Assembly: GCA_002492335.1 (NCBI GenBank)
Contig: DKYD01000012.1
Span: forward strand, 1 to 30,307
Direction of reading: 5' to 3'
Origin: Lachnospiraceae bacterium UBA7109
Lineage (GTDB): Bacteria > Bacillota > Clostridia > Lachnospirales > Lachnospiraceae
Length of the DNA: 30,307 nucleotides
Position numbers and translations under genes: made by a program
Part shown: one piece after another, positions 17,480-25,206 of the stretch
Layout: the number at the start of each line of letters is the position of its first letter
Numbering within the stretch: the first letter of the stretch is position 1
The notes under the pieces: model-generated
The model's input: only the letters and a program-made list of their open reading frames with translations
What the model was told of the DNA's origin: nothing
The model's database searches: none

Positions 17480-18928
17480 ATGAAGAAATTATATAAGGTA
17501 CTGATTGTGGATGACGAAGCATTTGCAAGAGAGGCGCTGGAGATTCTGGTGGGTTGGGAAAATCTGGGATTTGAATTAATCGGAAGCGCCGAAGACGGGA
17601 AACAGGCGCTTACGATGATTGCGGAATACCAGCCGGAGCTGGTTATTACAGATATAGCAATGCCGGGAATGAGCGGAATAGAATTAATCACTTACGTAAG
17701 AGAGCATATGTATTATCAGCCGAAATTTGTTATACTCAGTGCGTACGGGACTTTTGATTATGCAAAGGAAGCGATACGCCTGGGGGTGAAGGATTATATT
17801 CTAAAGCCGGTTATACGTAGAGAAGTAATGCAGAAGATTGCAGATATCAAAGAGACTATGGACAGAGAAGGGCAAGAGCGAGAGGTCAGGGAAAAGATGG
17901 ACCGGAGCCTTGGAAAACTAAGCTGTTCATATCTGTCGGGACTTCTGGCCGGCGTGGCAGAAGAGGATGAATTATATAAGCTTGAGATGATACTGAATCT
18001 GAAAGAGCGGCAAAGAAGAATGTTCGCAGTAAAGGGGATACGGAGCCGGGAAGTATTTATGCGCGCTCTGAAAAGCATGAATCTTGTTCCGGAGACGTAT
18101 GAGATTATGTTTTTGGCCCCGGATTTTGTGGCAGTTATTTTAGACTATACAGAAGATGGTGGAAGGCTTCTGCAGGCGCTGCAGGGCGCTGAAGAGTTGT
18201 TTTATGTTGTTGTGGATCTGGGTATTGTAGGCGGCTGGAGAGAGATCAGGGAGGCATGGAAGCTGGTTGCCCAGGTTATAGATTATTGCTTTTACCGGGG
18301 GAGAAAGAACAGAAGCTTTTGCCAGGAGGACAGAGCGTGGCTTAAGCAGAGCAATGAAATGTATTGCCGTGAAATATTAGAGGAGCCGGAACTGGGCAGT
18401 TCTGGTGAATGCGAACAGGCAGAGGCTTATTGTAACGCTTTTTACAGCCATAATATAGAGCCGGGGCAGCTTCGGGTTATCGTGACCTCCAGATTGCTTG
18501 CAGTACAGGATGAGACTGGAGAACAGCTCAGGAGGCAGGTTTCATGGATGTTTTTTGACGAGCTGAAAGATATCTGGATGCAGGTTATCGGGGAAAAGAA
18601 GGAAAGTACGGATGCAGATAATATCGGCATCCAGATTAAGGATTATGTACGGGCACATTTCCATGAAAACATCTCGCTTCAGGATATGGCAGGGGAGCTG
18701 TGTTATAACGAAGTCTATCTGGGGAAGCTGGTAAAAAGAGAGACCGGGATGTTTTTCAGGCAGTATTTGAATGAAGTCCGCCTGGAGTATGCACAGAAGC
18801 GGCTGACCGAAAGTACAGATTCCATGATGGAGATCGCTCTGGATTCCGGTTTTTCAAATCCGGATTATTTTTGTAAGAAATTTCGTGAAAAAAATGGAAT
18901 GACGCCAACAGAGTTCAGAAAGAGATAG
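17480..18928 (+). CDS. YesN-type AraC-family response regulator, full length (cassette 2)
   Basis: The preferred start is the ATG at 17480 (MKKLYKVLIVDDE); an in-frame ATG at 17432 would add 16 residues and overlap the upstream gene. The 482-residue product has a receiver domain (1-120) with Asp11-Asp12, phosphoacceptor Asp58 (ITDIAMPGMSG) and the lysine of DYILKP, a central YesN-like region (about 130-370), and a C-terminal AraC helix-turn-helix (about 385-480) with SLQDMAGELCYNEVYLGKLV and IALDSGFSNPDYFCKKF. It likely controls transcription in response to the kinase five bases downstream. Unlike the regulator at 7718, it keeps the central region, which in this family often mediates dimerisation or regulation. 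Confidence 0.93.
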   Translation: MKKLYKVLIVDDEAFAREALEILVGWENLGFELIGSAEDGKQALTMIAEYQPELVITDIAMPGMSGIELITYVREHMYYQPKFVILSAYGTFDYAKEAIRLGVKDYILKPVIRREVMQKIADIKETMDREGQEREVREKMDRSLGKLSCSYLSGLLAGVAEEDELYKLEMILNLKERQRRMFAVKGIRSREVFMRALKSMNLVPETYEIMFLAPDFVAVILDYTEDGGRLLQALQGAEELFYVVVDLGIVGGWREIREAWKLVAQVIDYCFYRGRKNRSFCQEDRAWLKQSNEMYCREILEEPELGSSGECEQAEAYCNAFYSHNIEPGQLRVIVTSRLLAVQDETGEQLRRQVSWMFFDELKDIWMQVIGEKKESTDADNIGIQIKDYVRAHFHENISLQDMAGELCYNEVYLGKLVKRETGMFFRQYLNEVRLEYAQKRLTESTDSMMEIALDSGFSNPDYFCKKFREKNGMTPTEFRKR

Positions 18929-18933
18929 TAGCT

Positions 18934-20721
18934 ATGAAAAAGATGAAAATGACATTGAGTAGAAAGATCGTATTTATTTATATTAGCTGTGTTTTTCTGC
19001 CGGTTTTTTTGCTTGCGGTTTTCCTGCACGTGAAGGTTGATAAGGCTTTTCAGGAGCGAACCAGAGACAATTTGCGCAATTCTGTTGAGAAGGCGGCCGG
19101 AAATATTGAGAAAACAATAGAAGGAGCGGAAAATATTGCTATATCGGCGAGTATTGATGAAACGCTGACCGGGATATTGCAGAAGGATTACGAGAGCTAT
19201 GACGAGTTCTATCAAAGCTACAACAGTTCAATTACCAGTTTCCTGGAGGAAGTCACAACGGCGGCCCAGGGAATGAGCGAGGCCCGGGTATATACGGATA
19301 ACCCGACAGTATATAATTCGTCGGTATACCGGCGGCTGGAAGAGGATCCACAGGTAGCCGCATGGCTAAAAGAGCCGGAGACAGAGGATGGCAATACGAA
19401 AATTGTATCCTGGGTAAGGTATAAAGACGATATTGAAGCCAGTGGTATCAGGCAGCCGGCAATGGCAGTCCTGTACCAGATACCGGTCTACAATCCGGCG
19501 TACAGGTATCAGATGGCAATCCAGGTTTTCCTGTCCATGGATCAACTCTATTACTGGCTGCAGGATACGGACAGCGCGGTCCGGTATTATCTGGTTAATT
19601 CGCAGAACCAGGTGGTAGCCTCCACGGACCAGGAATATGAACCTTATGATATGGTGAATTTTACACAGGCAGACCGGATTGCAGAAGGCGAGAATATTGT
19701 CTCTTATACTTCCGGGTTATCAGGGACGATGGAGGGCTGGTCTGTACTCGGCGTTGCCAATGCGGACGCGGCGGCAGAGGAGGTGTCCAGGGTTACCCTG
19801 CAGACAGGCGTTCTGCTTATTTTAATTATCCTGTTTTCGATTTCTATTATCATTCTTCTGATCCGACCCTATACAAGCCGCCTGAAGATTCTGTCTAACC
19901 GTATGGCAGTATTTGACGAGACGGATTTTTCACCGATTCGGACGAAGCAGTACAACGACGAAGTGGAAATCGTAATTCAGAGCTTTAACCAGATGATGAG
20001 TCAGATCAATGAGCTGATTAACGAAGTTTATGCGCTTAATATACAGAAGAAAGAACTGGAGTTAGAAGGAATGCGGGCGAGGCTGAACGTCCTGATCAGC
20101 CAGGTGAATCCTCATTTCCTGTTTAACACCCTGAATGCAATCCTTGCTATCAGTGAGAGAAACCATTACGACGAGGTGTCATGGACCATTGAGCATCTTG
20201 CAATTATGATGCGGAAGCTTTTGGACTGGAGTGACGATCAGGTTACGGTGCGGGAGGAGACAGCGTTTATCAGGATGTACCTGGACATCGAAAAGCTGCG
20301 GTTTTCCAACCGGTTTGATTTTCTGATTACGGTTGATCCTGAGACGGAGGAGTTCAGAATTCCGAAGATGAGCGTACAGCCGCTGGTAGAGAATGCCTGC
20401 AAGCATGGGATCCACAAGATTAATGGATATGGGCAGGTGAAGATAAGCGTAAAGAAAGAGGAAGATTCTGTAGCTATAAAGGTGGTAAATACAGGCTCAG
20501 ATCTTACGCAGGAGCAGATGAAGAAACTTCGGGAGTCCGTTTTCCAGGAAAAGCGGGAAGAGGGGAAAGGCGTAGGACTTCAGAATGTGTATAACAGAGT
20601 GTTCCTTTATTATAAAGACAGGGCAGAAATGATTATGGAGAGCCATGACGACGAAGTTTGTTTCGGGTTCAGGATACAGTTGGAGGTAGAAGAGAATGAT
20701 TCAGATTATAGTAGTAGATGA
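18934..20721 (+). CDS. YesM-type membrane sensor histidine kinase (cassette 2)
   Basis: The 595-residue kinase has an N-terminal membrane segment (about 12-33), an extracellular Cache-like region (about 35-285), a second membrane segment (about 288-310, rich in I and L), a HAMP domain (about 311-363), a His_kinase domain and a HATPase domain. The phosphoacceptor is His394 in SQVNPHFLFNTLNAILAI, the N box is Asn487 in PLVENACKHGI, and the G2-like motif is GKGVGLQNVYNRV. It is a paralogue of the kinase at 5964 but is visibly more GC-rich. It begins five bases after one response regulator and overlaps the next by 26 bases, so a single kinase may serve two regulators. The signal is unknown; oligosaccharides or the adjacent lipoprotein are candidates. 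Confidence 0.94.
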   Translation: MKKMKMTLSRKIVFIYISCVFLPVFLLAVFLHVKVDKAFQERTRDNLRNSVEKAAGNIEKTIEGAENIAISASIDETLTGILQKDYESYDEFYQSYNSSITSFLEEVTTAAQGMSEARVYTDNPTVYNSSVYRRLEEDPQVAAWLKEPETEDGNTKIVSWVRYKDDIEASGIRQPAMAVLYQIPVYNPAYRYQMAIQVFLSMDQLYYWLQDTDSAVRYYLVNSQNQVVASTDQEYEPYDMVNFTQADRIAEGENIVSYTSGLSGTMEGWSVLGVANADAAAEEVSRVTLQTGVLLILIILFSISIIILLIRPYTSRLKILSNRMAVFDETDFSPIRTKQYNDEVEIVIQSFNQMMSQINELINEVYALNIQKKELELEGMRARLNVLISQVNPHFLFNTLNAILAISERNHYDEVSWTIEHLAIMMRKLLDWSDDQVTVREETAFIRMYLDIEKLRFSNRFDFLITVDPETEEFRIPKMSVQPLVENACKHGIHKINGYGQVKISVKKEEDSVAIKVVNTGSDLTQEQMKKLRESVFQEKREEGKGVGLQNVYNRVFLYYKDRAEMIMESHDDEVCFGFRIQLEVEENDSDYSSR

Positions 20722-21742
20722 TGAACCGCTGGCATTGGAGTATCTGAAAGGGCTGATAGAAAAGAGAGAGGATTATCAGGTAATTGGCGCATATACAGAT
20801 GCGCTGCAGGCGATAAAAGAGTCTGGCAGTCTGAAACCGGATATTATCATTACTGATATTTGTATGGATGGGATTGATGGTCTGGAAATGGTAGAGCAGA
20901 TGCGTGAAGTATGGGGAAGGGAATTTGTTTTTATTATCGTAAGCGGATATGGTGAATTTCAATACGCAAGGAGGGCGATGGAGCTTGGTATCCGGGATTA
21001 CCTGCTGAAACCAGTTACAGGTGAAGATCTTTTTGAATCCCTGGATAATGTGAAAGCGGAAATAGAAGGAAAAAAGCGACGTGATGAAATCCTGGAAGAG
21101 GTGGCGGAAATGCAGGAGCCTCCGGTGGTTAAAATAACGGAAGACCTTGAAAGGCTTGCGGAAGAAATCCTTAGCTTCCATGCAGAGAATGTGGATGCAT
21201 TGCTCGGGGAAATACTGACAGGCAGTATTGAGGAAAATGAGCAGAAGGAAATATGGGAATACCGTCTGATGCTTCTGTTCCGGCTGCTGGACGAAAGGCT
21301 GGGACACAGGAGTGGAGAATTACAGGTATTATGGCAGCGGACAAAAGAAAAAAACGGGCTGGACAAAGAGAGTGTGGGAAAGTGTGTCCGACGGAGCATC
21401 CTTAAAATTATGGAAGAAAAGGGAGCTGGAGGCGAACAGCCAGTGGCATATATGCGGCTTTTTATAAAGGAGTACTACAGGCAGGATATTTCATTACAGG
21501 GCTTTGCAGAGAAATTTTATATGAATAAAGCTTATCTTGGGCAGAAATTCAAGAAAGAGACAGGGGTAAGCGCGAACGATTATTTGCAGAGCAGGAGAAT
21601 AGAGGAAGCGGTCAGGCTTGCGGACGTCACGGAAATGTCATGGCAGGAAATTGCCGCGCGGGTCGGCTATGTAAATTATATTACCTTTTTGAAATATTTT
21701 GTAAAGAAGAAGGGAAGCCTTCCTTCTGATCACCGAAAATAA
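20696..21742 (+). CDS. AraC-family response regulator (second regulator of cassette 2)
   Basis: The 348-residue protein has a receiver domain (1-120) with Asp8-Asp9, phosphoacceptor Asp54 and a lysine in DYLLKP, a short linker and a C-terminal AraC helix-turn-helix (about 250-345; SLQGFAEKFYMNKAYLGQKF and EIAARVGYVNYITFLKYF). The loop after the phosphoacceptor reads DICMDGIDG rather than the usual MPGMDG, a modest deviation that may alter kinase specificity. GGAGG lies about nine bases before the ATG, inside the kinase coding sequence, and the genes overlap by 26 bases. It is the last gene of the cassette and directly precedes the xylanase operon, which is a plausible target. It is not a close copy of the regulator at 17480. 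Confidence 0.93.
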   Translation: MIQIIVVDDEPLALEYLKGLIEKREDYQVIGAYTDALQAIKESGSLKPDIIITDICMDGIDGLEMVEQMREVWGREFVFIIVSGYGEFQYARRAMELGIRDYLLKPVTGEDLFESLDNVKAEIEGKKRRDEILEEVAEMQEPPVVKITEDLERLAEEILSFHAENVDALLGEILTGSIEENEQKEIWEYRLMLLFRLLDERLGHRSGELQVLWQRTKEKNGLDKESVGKCVRRSILKIMEEKGAGGEQPVAYMRLFIKEYYRQDISLQGFAEKFYMNKAYLGQKFKKETGVSANDYLQSRRIEEAVRLADVTEMSWQEIAARVGYVNYITFLKYFVKKKGSLPSDHRK

Positions 21743-21756
21743 TCTGTAGAACCACA

Positions 21757-21795
21757 TTGTTTATTTTTTGCGGTAATAGCTATAAATTATATAAT
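21757..21795 (+). promoter_or_regulatory. Promoter region for the CBM22/xylanase operon
   Basis: Two overlapping candidates occur in the 120-base gap: TTGTTT (21757-21762) with TATAAA (21781-21786, 18-base spacing), and a perfect TATAAT (21790-21795) with a weak TTGCGG (21768-21773). Either would place the start of transcription 60-80 bases upstream of the lipoprotein ATG. No clear terminator separates this from the previous gene, so read-through is also possible. Confidence 0.55.
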
Positions 21796-21862
21796 TACAT
21801 GGGACGAGGCTTCAGATAGAATGACTGTAAGATGGATGAAGTTTCGCAAAAAGGAGGGACGT

Positions 21863-22960
21863 ATGAGAGACAAATATCAGCCTAAAGTCGGTAGGGTTGT
21901 TTTTATCACAATTGCGCTACTGTTGACAGGCTGCAGCGGAAATCACAGCGAAACCGAATTTCATCCTTCCGGAGAAATCTCAGAAAAATTAGAAGAGGGT
22001 ACCAGGGTACTTTATGATTACGATGCGGAGGATAAGAGCCAGACGCTGTATTTTGGCGCCTGTGGGGACGGACGCTTATTCTGGCAGAAGGAAGGACATG
22101 ACAGTGACAATTGTTTCCGGGTTGGTTCAAGAAAGAACGAAAGAGACGGCGTCTTTCTGATGCTGGAAGATAAGGATGTAATCGGCAAATGGTTGTATGT
22201 ATCCTTCTGGACACGCCATGAAGCGAAGGAAGCTCTTGCTGTTGGATGTACGCTTCAGATACAGAGACCGGACTCAACTGTTGTTGAGTGGCCGGAAAGC
22301 GTGTGGACGGAGCCGGTTCCTTCTGGCAGATGGGTATATGTAGAAGGAAAAATCCCGGTGTATGCGGATGCGTTGTTGCCCCAGCTTAATTTTGAAGCTG
22401 ACGGAACAGAGGACTTCATGTTGGATAATATCAGGATCACAGTGGACGACGGCAGCGTTGCGAAAATCGGATACAGGGAGACGGATTCGGATATGGAACC
22501 ATTTTCAGATGTTTTTCTGGATTTTGAAAACGGAGAGACTTATTTTTCTAACCGGGGAAATGGAACCGGGACGATCACGACGGATGCTTACAGCGGAGAG
22601 AAAGCTTTGCTGGTGGACGGACGCACGGAGAGCTGGCATGGGGTAGAGAAGGATTTTTTTGGGACACAGACAGAAGGAAAAACGATAGAGGTAAGCTGTT
22701 ATCTGAAAAATAATGCGGACAGGCCGGCGGCCTTTGCGATTACGCTGGCGGAGGAGAAGGTATCCGGCCAGGTTGTTTTCGGTGCGGCAGCGCAGACAGA
22801 AGAAGTAGCGGCGGGAGAATGGATACGGCTGGAAGGAAGGATTCCGGTGAGTGTGGATACCGTGAGACCTGTGCTGTACTTTGAATCCAGAGACGCGTCG
22901 GCATCCTTTATTCTGGATGATGTTGAGATAAAGGTTTCGGAAAAGGAGGAGGAATCATGA
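21863..22960 (+). CDS. Lipoprotein of two CBM22-like modules, no catalytic domain
   Basis: The start is ATG 21863, preceded by AAAGGAGG five to six bases away; the frame extends to an ATG at 21821 without a comparable site. The 365-residue product has a type II signal with lipobox LTGC (Cys24), then two modules of about 145 residues (about 47-196 and 219-361). The second has the CBM22-type signature: FENG start, RTESWHGVEKDF, YFES and a final LDDVEI. The first is degenerate, with no tryptophan at the RTxxWxG position but a retained FMLDNIRI end. CBM22 modules bind xylan. The gene overlaps the next by four bases (ATGA). No enzyme domain is present, so a surface xylan-capturing or substrate-presenting role is inferred. 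It could also be a sensor accessory. Confidence 0.88.
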   Translation: MRDKYQPKVGRVVFITIALLLTGCSGNHSETEFHPSGEISEKLEEGTRVLYDYDAEDKSQTLYFGACGDGRLFWQKEGHDSDNCFRVGSRKNERDGVFLMLEDKDVIGKWLYVSFWTRHEAKEALAVGCTLQIQRPDSTVVEWPESVWTEPVPSGRWVYVEGKIPVYADALLPQLNFEADGTEDFMLDNIRITVDDGSVAKIGYRETDSDMEPFSDVFLDFENGETYFSNRGNGTGTITTDAYSGEKALLVDGRTESWHGVEKDFFGTQTEGKTIEVSCYLKNNADRPAAFAITLAEEKVSGQVVFGAAAQTEEVAAGEWIRLEGRIPVSVDTVRPVLYFESRDASASFILDDVEIKVSEKEEES

Positions 22961-25206
22961 GAGCAGCCGGATGTAGAAAGCGACAAAGAATACTTGCCTG
23001 GGTACTTTTCGCGGTGTTTCTTTTGGGAATAACAGAAGTCCCGGCTGTGTCCGCAGCTGTCCGAACGAAGACCGTTACCATTAATTTTGAAGATGGAGAC
23101 GGCGGGTTTACCGGGCGTGGAACAGCAACAGCAGTTGTTACGGGCGAGAATGCATGGTCAGGAAAATGCCTGGCTGTAAGCGGAGGGACAGAGAGCTGGA
23201 ACGGAGCTCAGAAGGATTTATCGGAGCTGGTTTCTGGAAATGATGTTCTGAGGATTTCCGCTTATGTCAGAAATAATGAAGCATATGCGATTACTTCGCA
23301 TATGACGCTTCAGGAAGAGAAAACAGGCGGAACTACAACGTATAGCTGGATTCAGGGAGATGTGGTAATAGCTCCGGGAGAGTGGAAACAACTGTCAGGC
23401 TCCATCGCAGTGGCTTCGGATACGGTAAGTCCGGTTCTCTATTTTGAAACACAGGAGACAGGAGTTTCTTTCAGCGTCGATCAGGTGGAAATAACCGTAG
23501 AGACAGAGGAAAGAACGGACGATCCAGAGTTCGATATAAATTACACCAGGGGAAAGACTATTGATTTTGAGGATGGACAGATTTATTTTGATAAAATGGG
23601 CAATCCAGATCTCCGTATTACCCGGAATGAAGGCTATCAGGGAAGCAAAGGACTTTTCGTGAGCGACCGTTTGGAGAGTTATGAAGGTCCTCTGAAGGAT
23701 GTGTCTGCATTTTTAGAAGAGGGAGAGACTCTCTCCGGGACTTGTGTCTCAGGAGCGGCTCTGGTTAAAAATCTGTCAGCAGAACAGCGGCGCATTGCCC
23801 TTACATTGCGGTTGACCCGGGCGGATGGAACCCAGGAATATCAGACGCTTGCATGGGCGGTGGCGGAGGCCGGAAGCTGGGTTCAGCTTTCCTGTGAGTC
23901 AGGGTACACGATCGGGCAGGCGGTGGCGGAGGCTGCAATTTATATAGAAGCAGAGGGGACGGATCCCTTTATTGTAGACTGTGTGAATCTGGTAACAGAA
24001 AAATCAGATCCGGTTAATCTGCCGGAGCCGGTTGCTCCGTTTGAAAGCCTGCTGATTGATTTTGAAGACGGTGATCCGTGGTTTGCCGGTCGGGGTGATG
24101 CAAGCGGAATGGTTGTATCGGACGCCTTTCGGGGAGAGAAGGCGCTTGCCGTAACCGGACGGACGCAGAACTGGCATGGCGTGGAGAGGGATCTTTCCCG
24201 GGCTGCGCTGGGAGGAAAAGGACTTCAGATGTCTTTCTGGGTAAAGAATACCTCTTCGCGTGTTGTGGAGATTTATCTGACGATGCAGGAGACGGACGAA
24301 GAAGGAAATGTAAATTATACAAGGATTGCAGGCGGGGAGACCCTTCCCGGGAACTGGATTTCTTTTGAAGGCGGCGTGAATATACAGCCGCAGACCGTCC
24401 AGCCGGTAATCTATTTTGAAAGTTCTGACCCGTCGGCGGATTTTGTGGTGGACGATGTATTCCTGCGGACAACGCAGTGGGATGAAAATCCGGGATTACA
24501 AGGCAACGGTGGCGCTGAAAATGCAGCGGTGGCAAGGAAAAGCAGTGTGCTTCCTTTTTCCGACCTGCTGATTGATTTTGAAGACGGAAGTCCGTTTTTT
24601 GAAAGTCGGGGAGATGGGAAAGGCGCCATTTCCAGGCAGGCGCACGGCGGCAGTAAGGCGCTTCTGGTAAGCGGAAGAACCTTAAGCTGGCATGGGGTGG
24701 AAAGAAATTTTACTGACGCCGAATTACAGGGAAAATATCTGCATGTTTCCTTCTGGACAAAGCATGAAAACAGTGAACCCCAGGAAATCCGTTTTTGCAT
24801 ACAGGAAGAGGATGCGGACGGTGAGGTTTCTTATAGCTGGATTGCGGCAGGCTCCGGCATCTCGAAAGGAGAATGGACGGAGGTTACAGGAGAATATCAG
24901 GTGGAGAAAGAGTCGTCCAAAATTATTCTTTATTTTGAGGCGACAGACCCGGAACTTTCTTTCTTAATAGATGATGTAGAATTAAAGGCAGATATGCAGC
25001 CGACTGCGCAAACGGATAAAGAAAAGAAAGTATTGGGACCGGTATGGAGAAAGAATATCGGGCAGACCTACATAGAGACGATAAAGAAAGCTTCAGGGCG
25101 ATGGCTGCCGTTCGCTTTGGCGGTTGGCATAATTGCGGCAGGTGTAGTCTGTATACAAAAAAAGCGTAAAAAGGAGAACATAGAATTTGAAGAACAAAAT
25201 ACTTAA
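22957..25206 (+). CDS. Membrane-anchored protein with four CBM22-like modules
   Basis: The 749-residue protein has a signal peptide (1-32, cleavage near AVSAAV), four repeated modules (about 42-181, 202-347, 366-506 and 538-678), and a C-terminal membrane segment (about 717-737, WLPFALAVGIIAAGVVCI) followed by a lysine-rich tail. Each module starts with FEDG and ends with a DDV-like strand; the carbohydrate-facing signature is SWNG, SYEG, NWHG and SWHG in order, and YFE/YIE recurs before the last strand. This matches CBM22/CBM4_9-type xylan-binding modules. There is no LPXTG motif, so anchoring is by the membrane segment, not sortase. AAGGAGGAGG precedes the ATG; the start overlaps the lipoprotein stop (ATGA) and the end overlaps the xylanase start by 20 bases. 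It probably holds xylan at the membrane for the xylanase and sensors. Confidence 0.9.
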   Translation: MRAAGCRKRQRILAWVLFAVFLLGITEVPAVSAAVRTKTVTINFEDGDGGFTGRGTATAVVTGENAWSGKCLAVSGGTESWNGAQKDLSELVSGNDVLRISAYVRNNEAYAITSHMTLQEEKTGGTTTYSWIQGDVVIAPGEWKQLSGSIAVASDTVSPVLYFETQETGVSFSVDQVEITVETEERTDDPEFDINYTRGKTIDFEDGQIYFDKMGNPDLRITRNEGYQGSKGLFVSDRLESYEGPLKDVSAFLEEGETLSGTCVSGAALVKNLSAEQRRIALTLRLTRADGTQEYQTLAWAVAEAGSWVQLSCESGYTIGQAVAEAAIYIEAEGTDPFIVDCVNLVTEKSDPVNLPEPVAPFESLLIDFEDGDPWFAGRGDASGMVVSDAFRGEKALAVTGRTQNWHGVERDLSRAALGGKGLQMSFWVKNTSSRVVEIYLTMQETDEEGNVNYTRIAGGETLPGNWISFEGGVNIQPQTVQPVIYFESSDPSADFVVDDVFLRTTQWDENPGLQGNGGAENAAVARKSSVLPFSDLLIDFEDGSPFFESRGDGKGAISRQAHGGSKALLVSGRTLSWHGVERNFTDAELQGKYLHVSFWTKHENSEPQEIRFCIQEEDADGEVSYSWIAAGSGISKGEWTEVTGEYQVEKESSKIILYFEATDPELSFLIDDVELKADMQPTAQTDKEKKVLGPVWRKNIGQTYIETIKKASGRWLPFALAVGIIAAGVVCIQKKRKKENIEFEEQNT

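Noticed and set aside
21710..21740. Short GGAAG/CTTCC hairpin at the end of the last response regulator as a terminator
   Set aside because: It lies inside the coding sequence, is very short, and has no T tract.
24014..24535. Minus-strand open frame (173 codons) within the CBM22-like repeat gene
   Set aside because: The Pro/Arg/Ser-rich product has no domain, and the + strand repeat protein explains the sequence.
22957..25206. Regularly repeated DNA suggestive of a tandem repeat or CRISPR-like array
   Set aside because: The repeat unit is a protein module of roughly 140 residues with diverged DNA, not short identical repeats with spacers.
25100..25206. Sortase (LPXTG) anchor on the four-module CBM22-like protein
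   Set aside because: There is a C-terminal hydrophobic segment and basic tail, but no LPXTG-like motif before it; a membrane anchor is the better reading.
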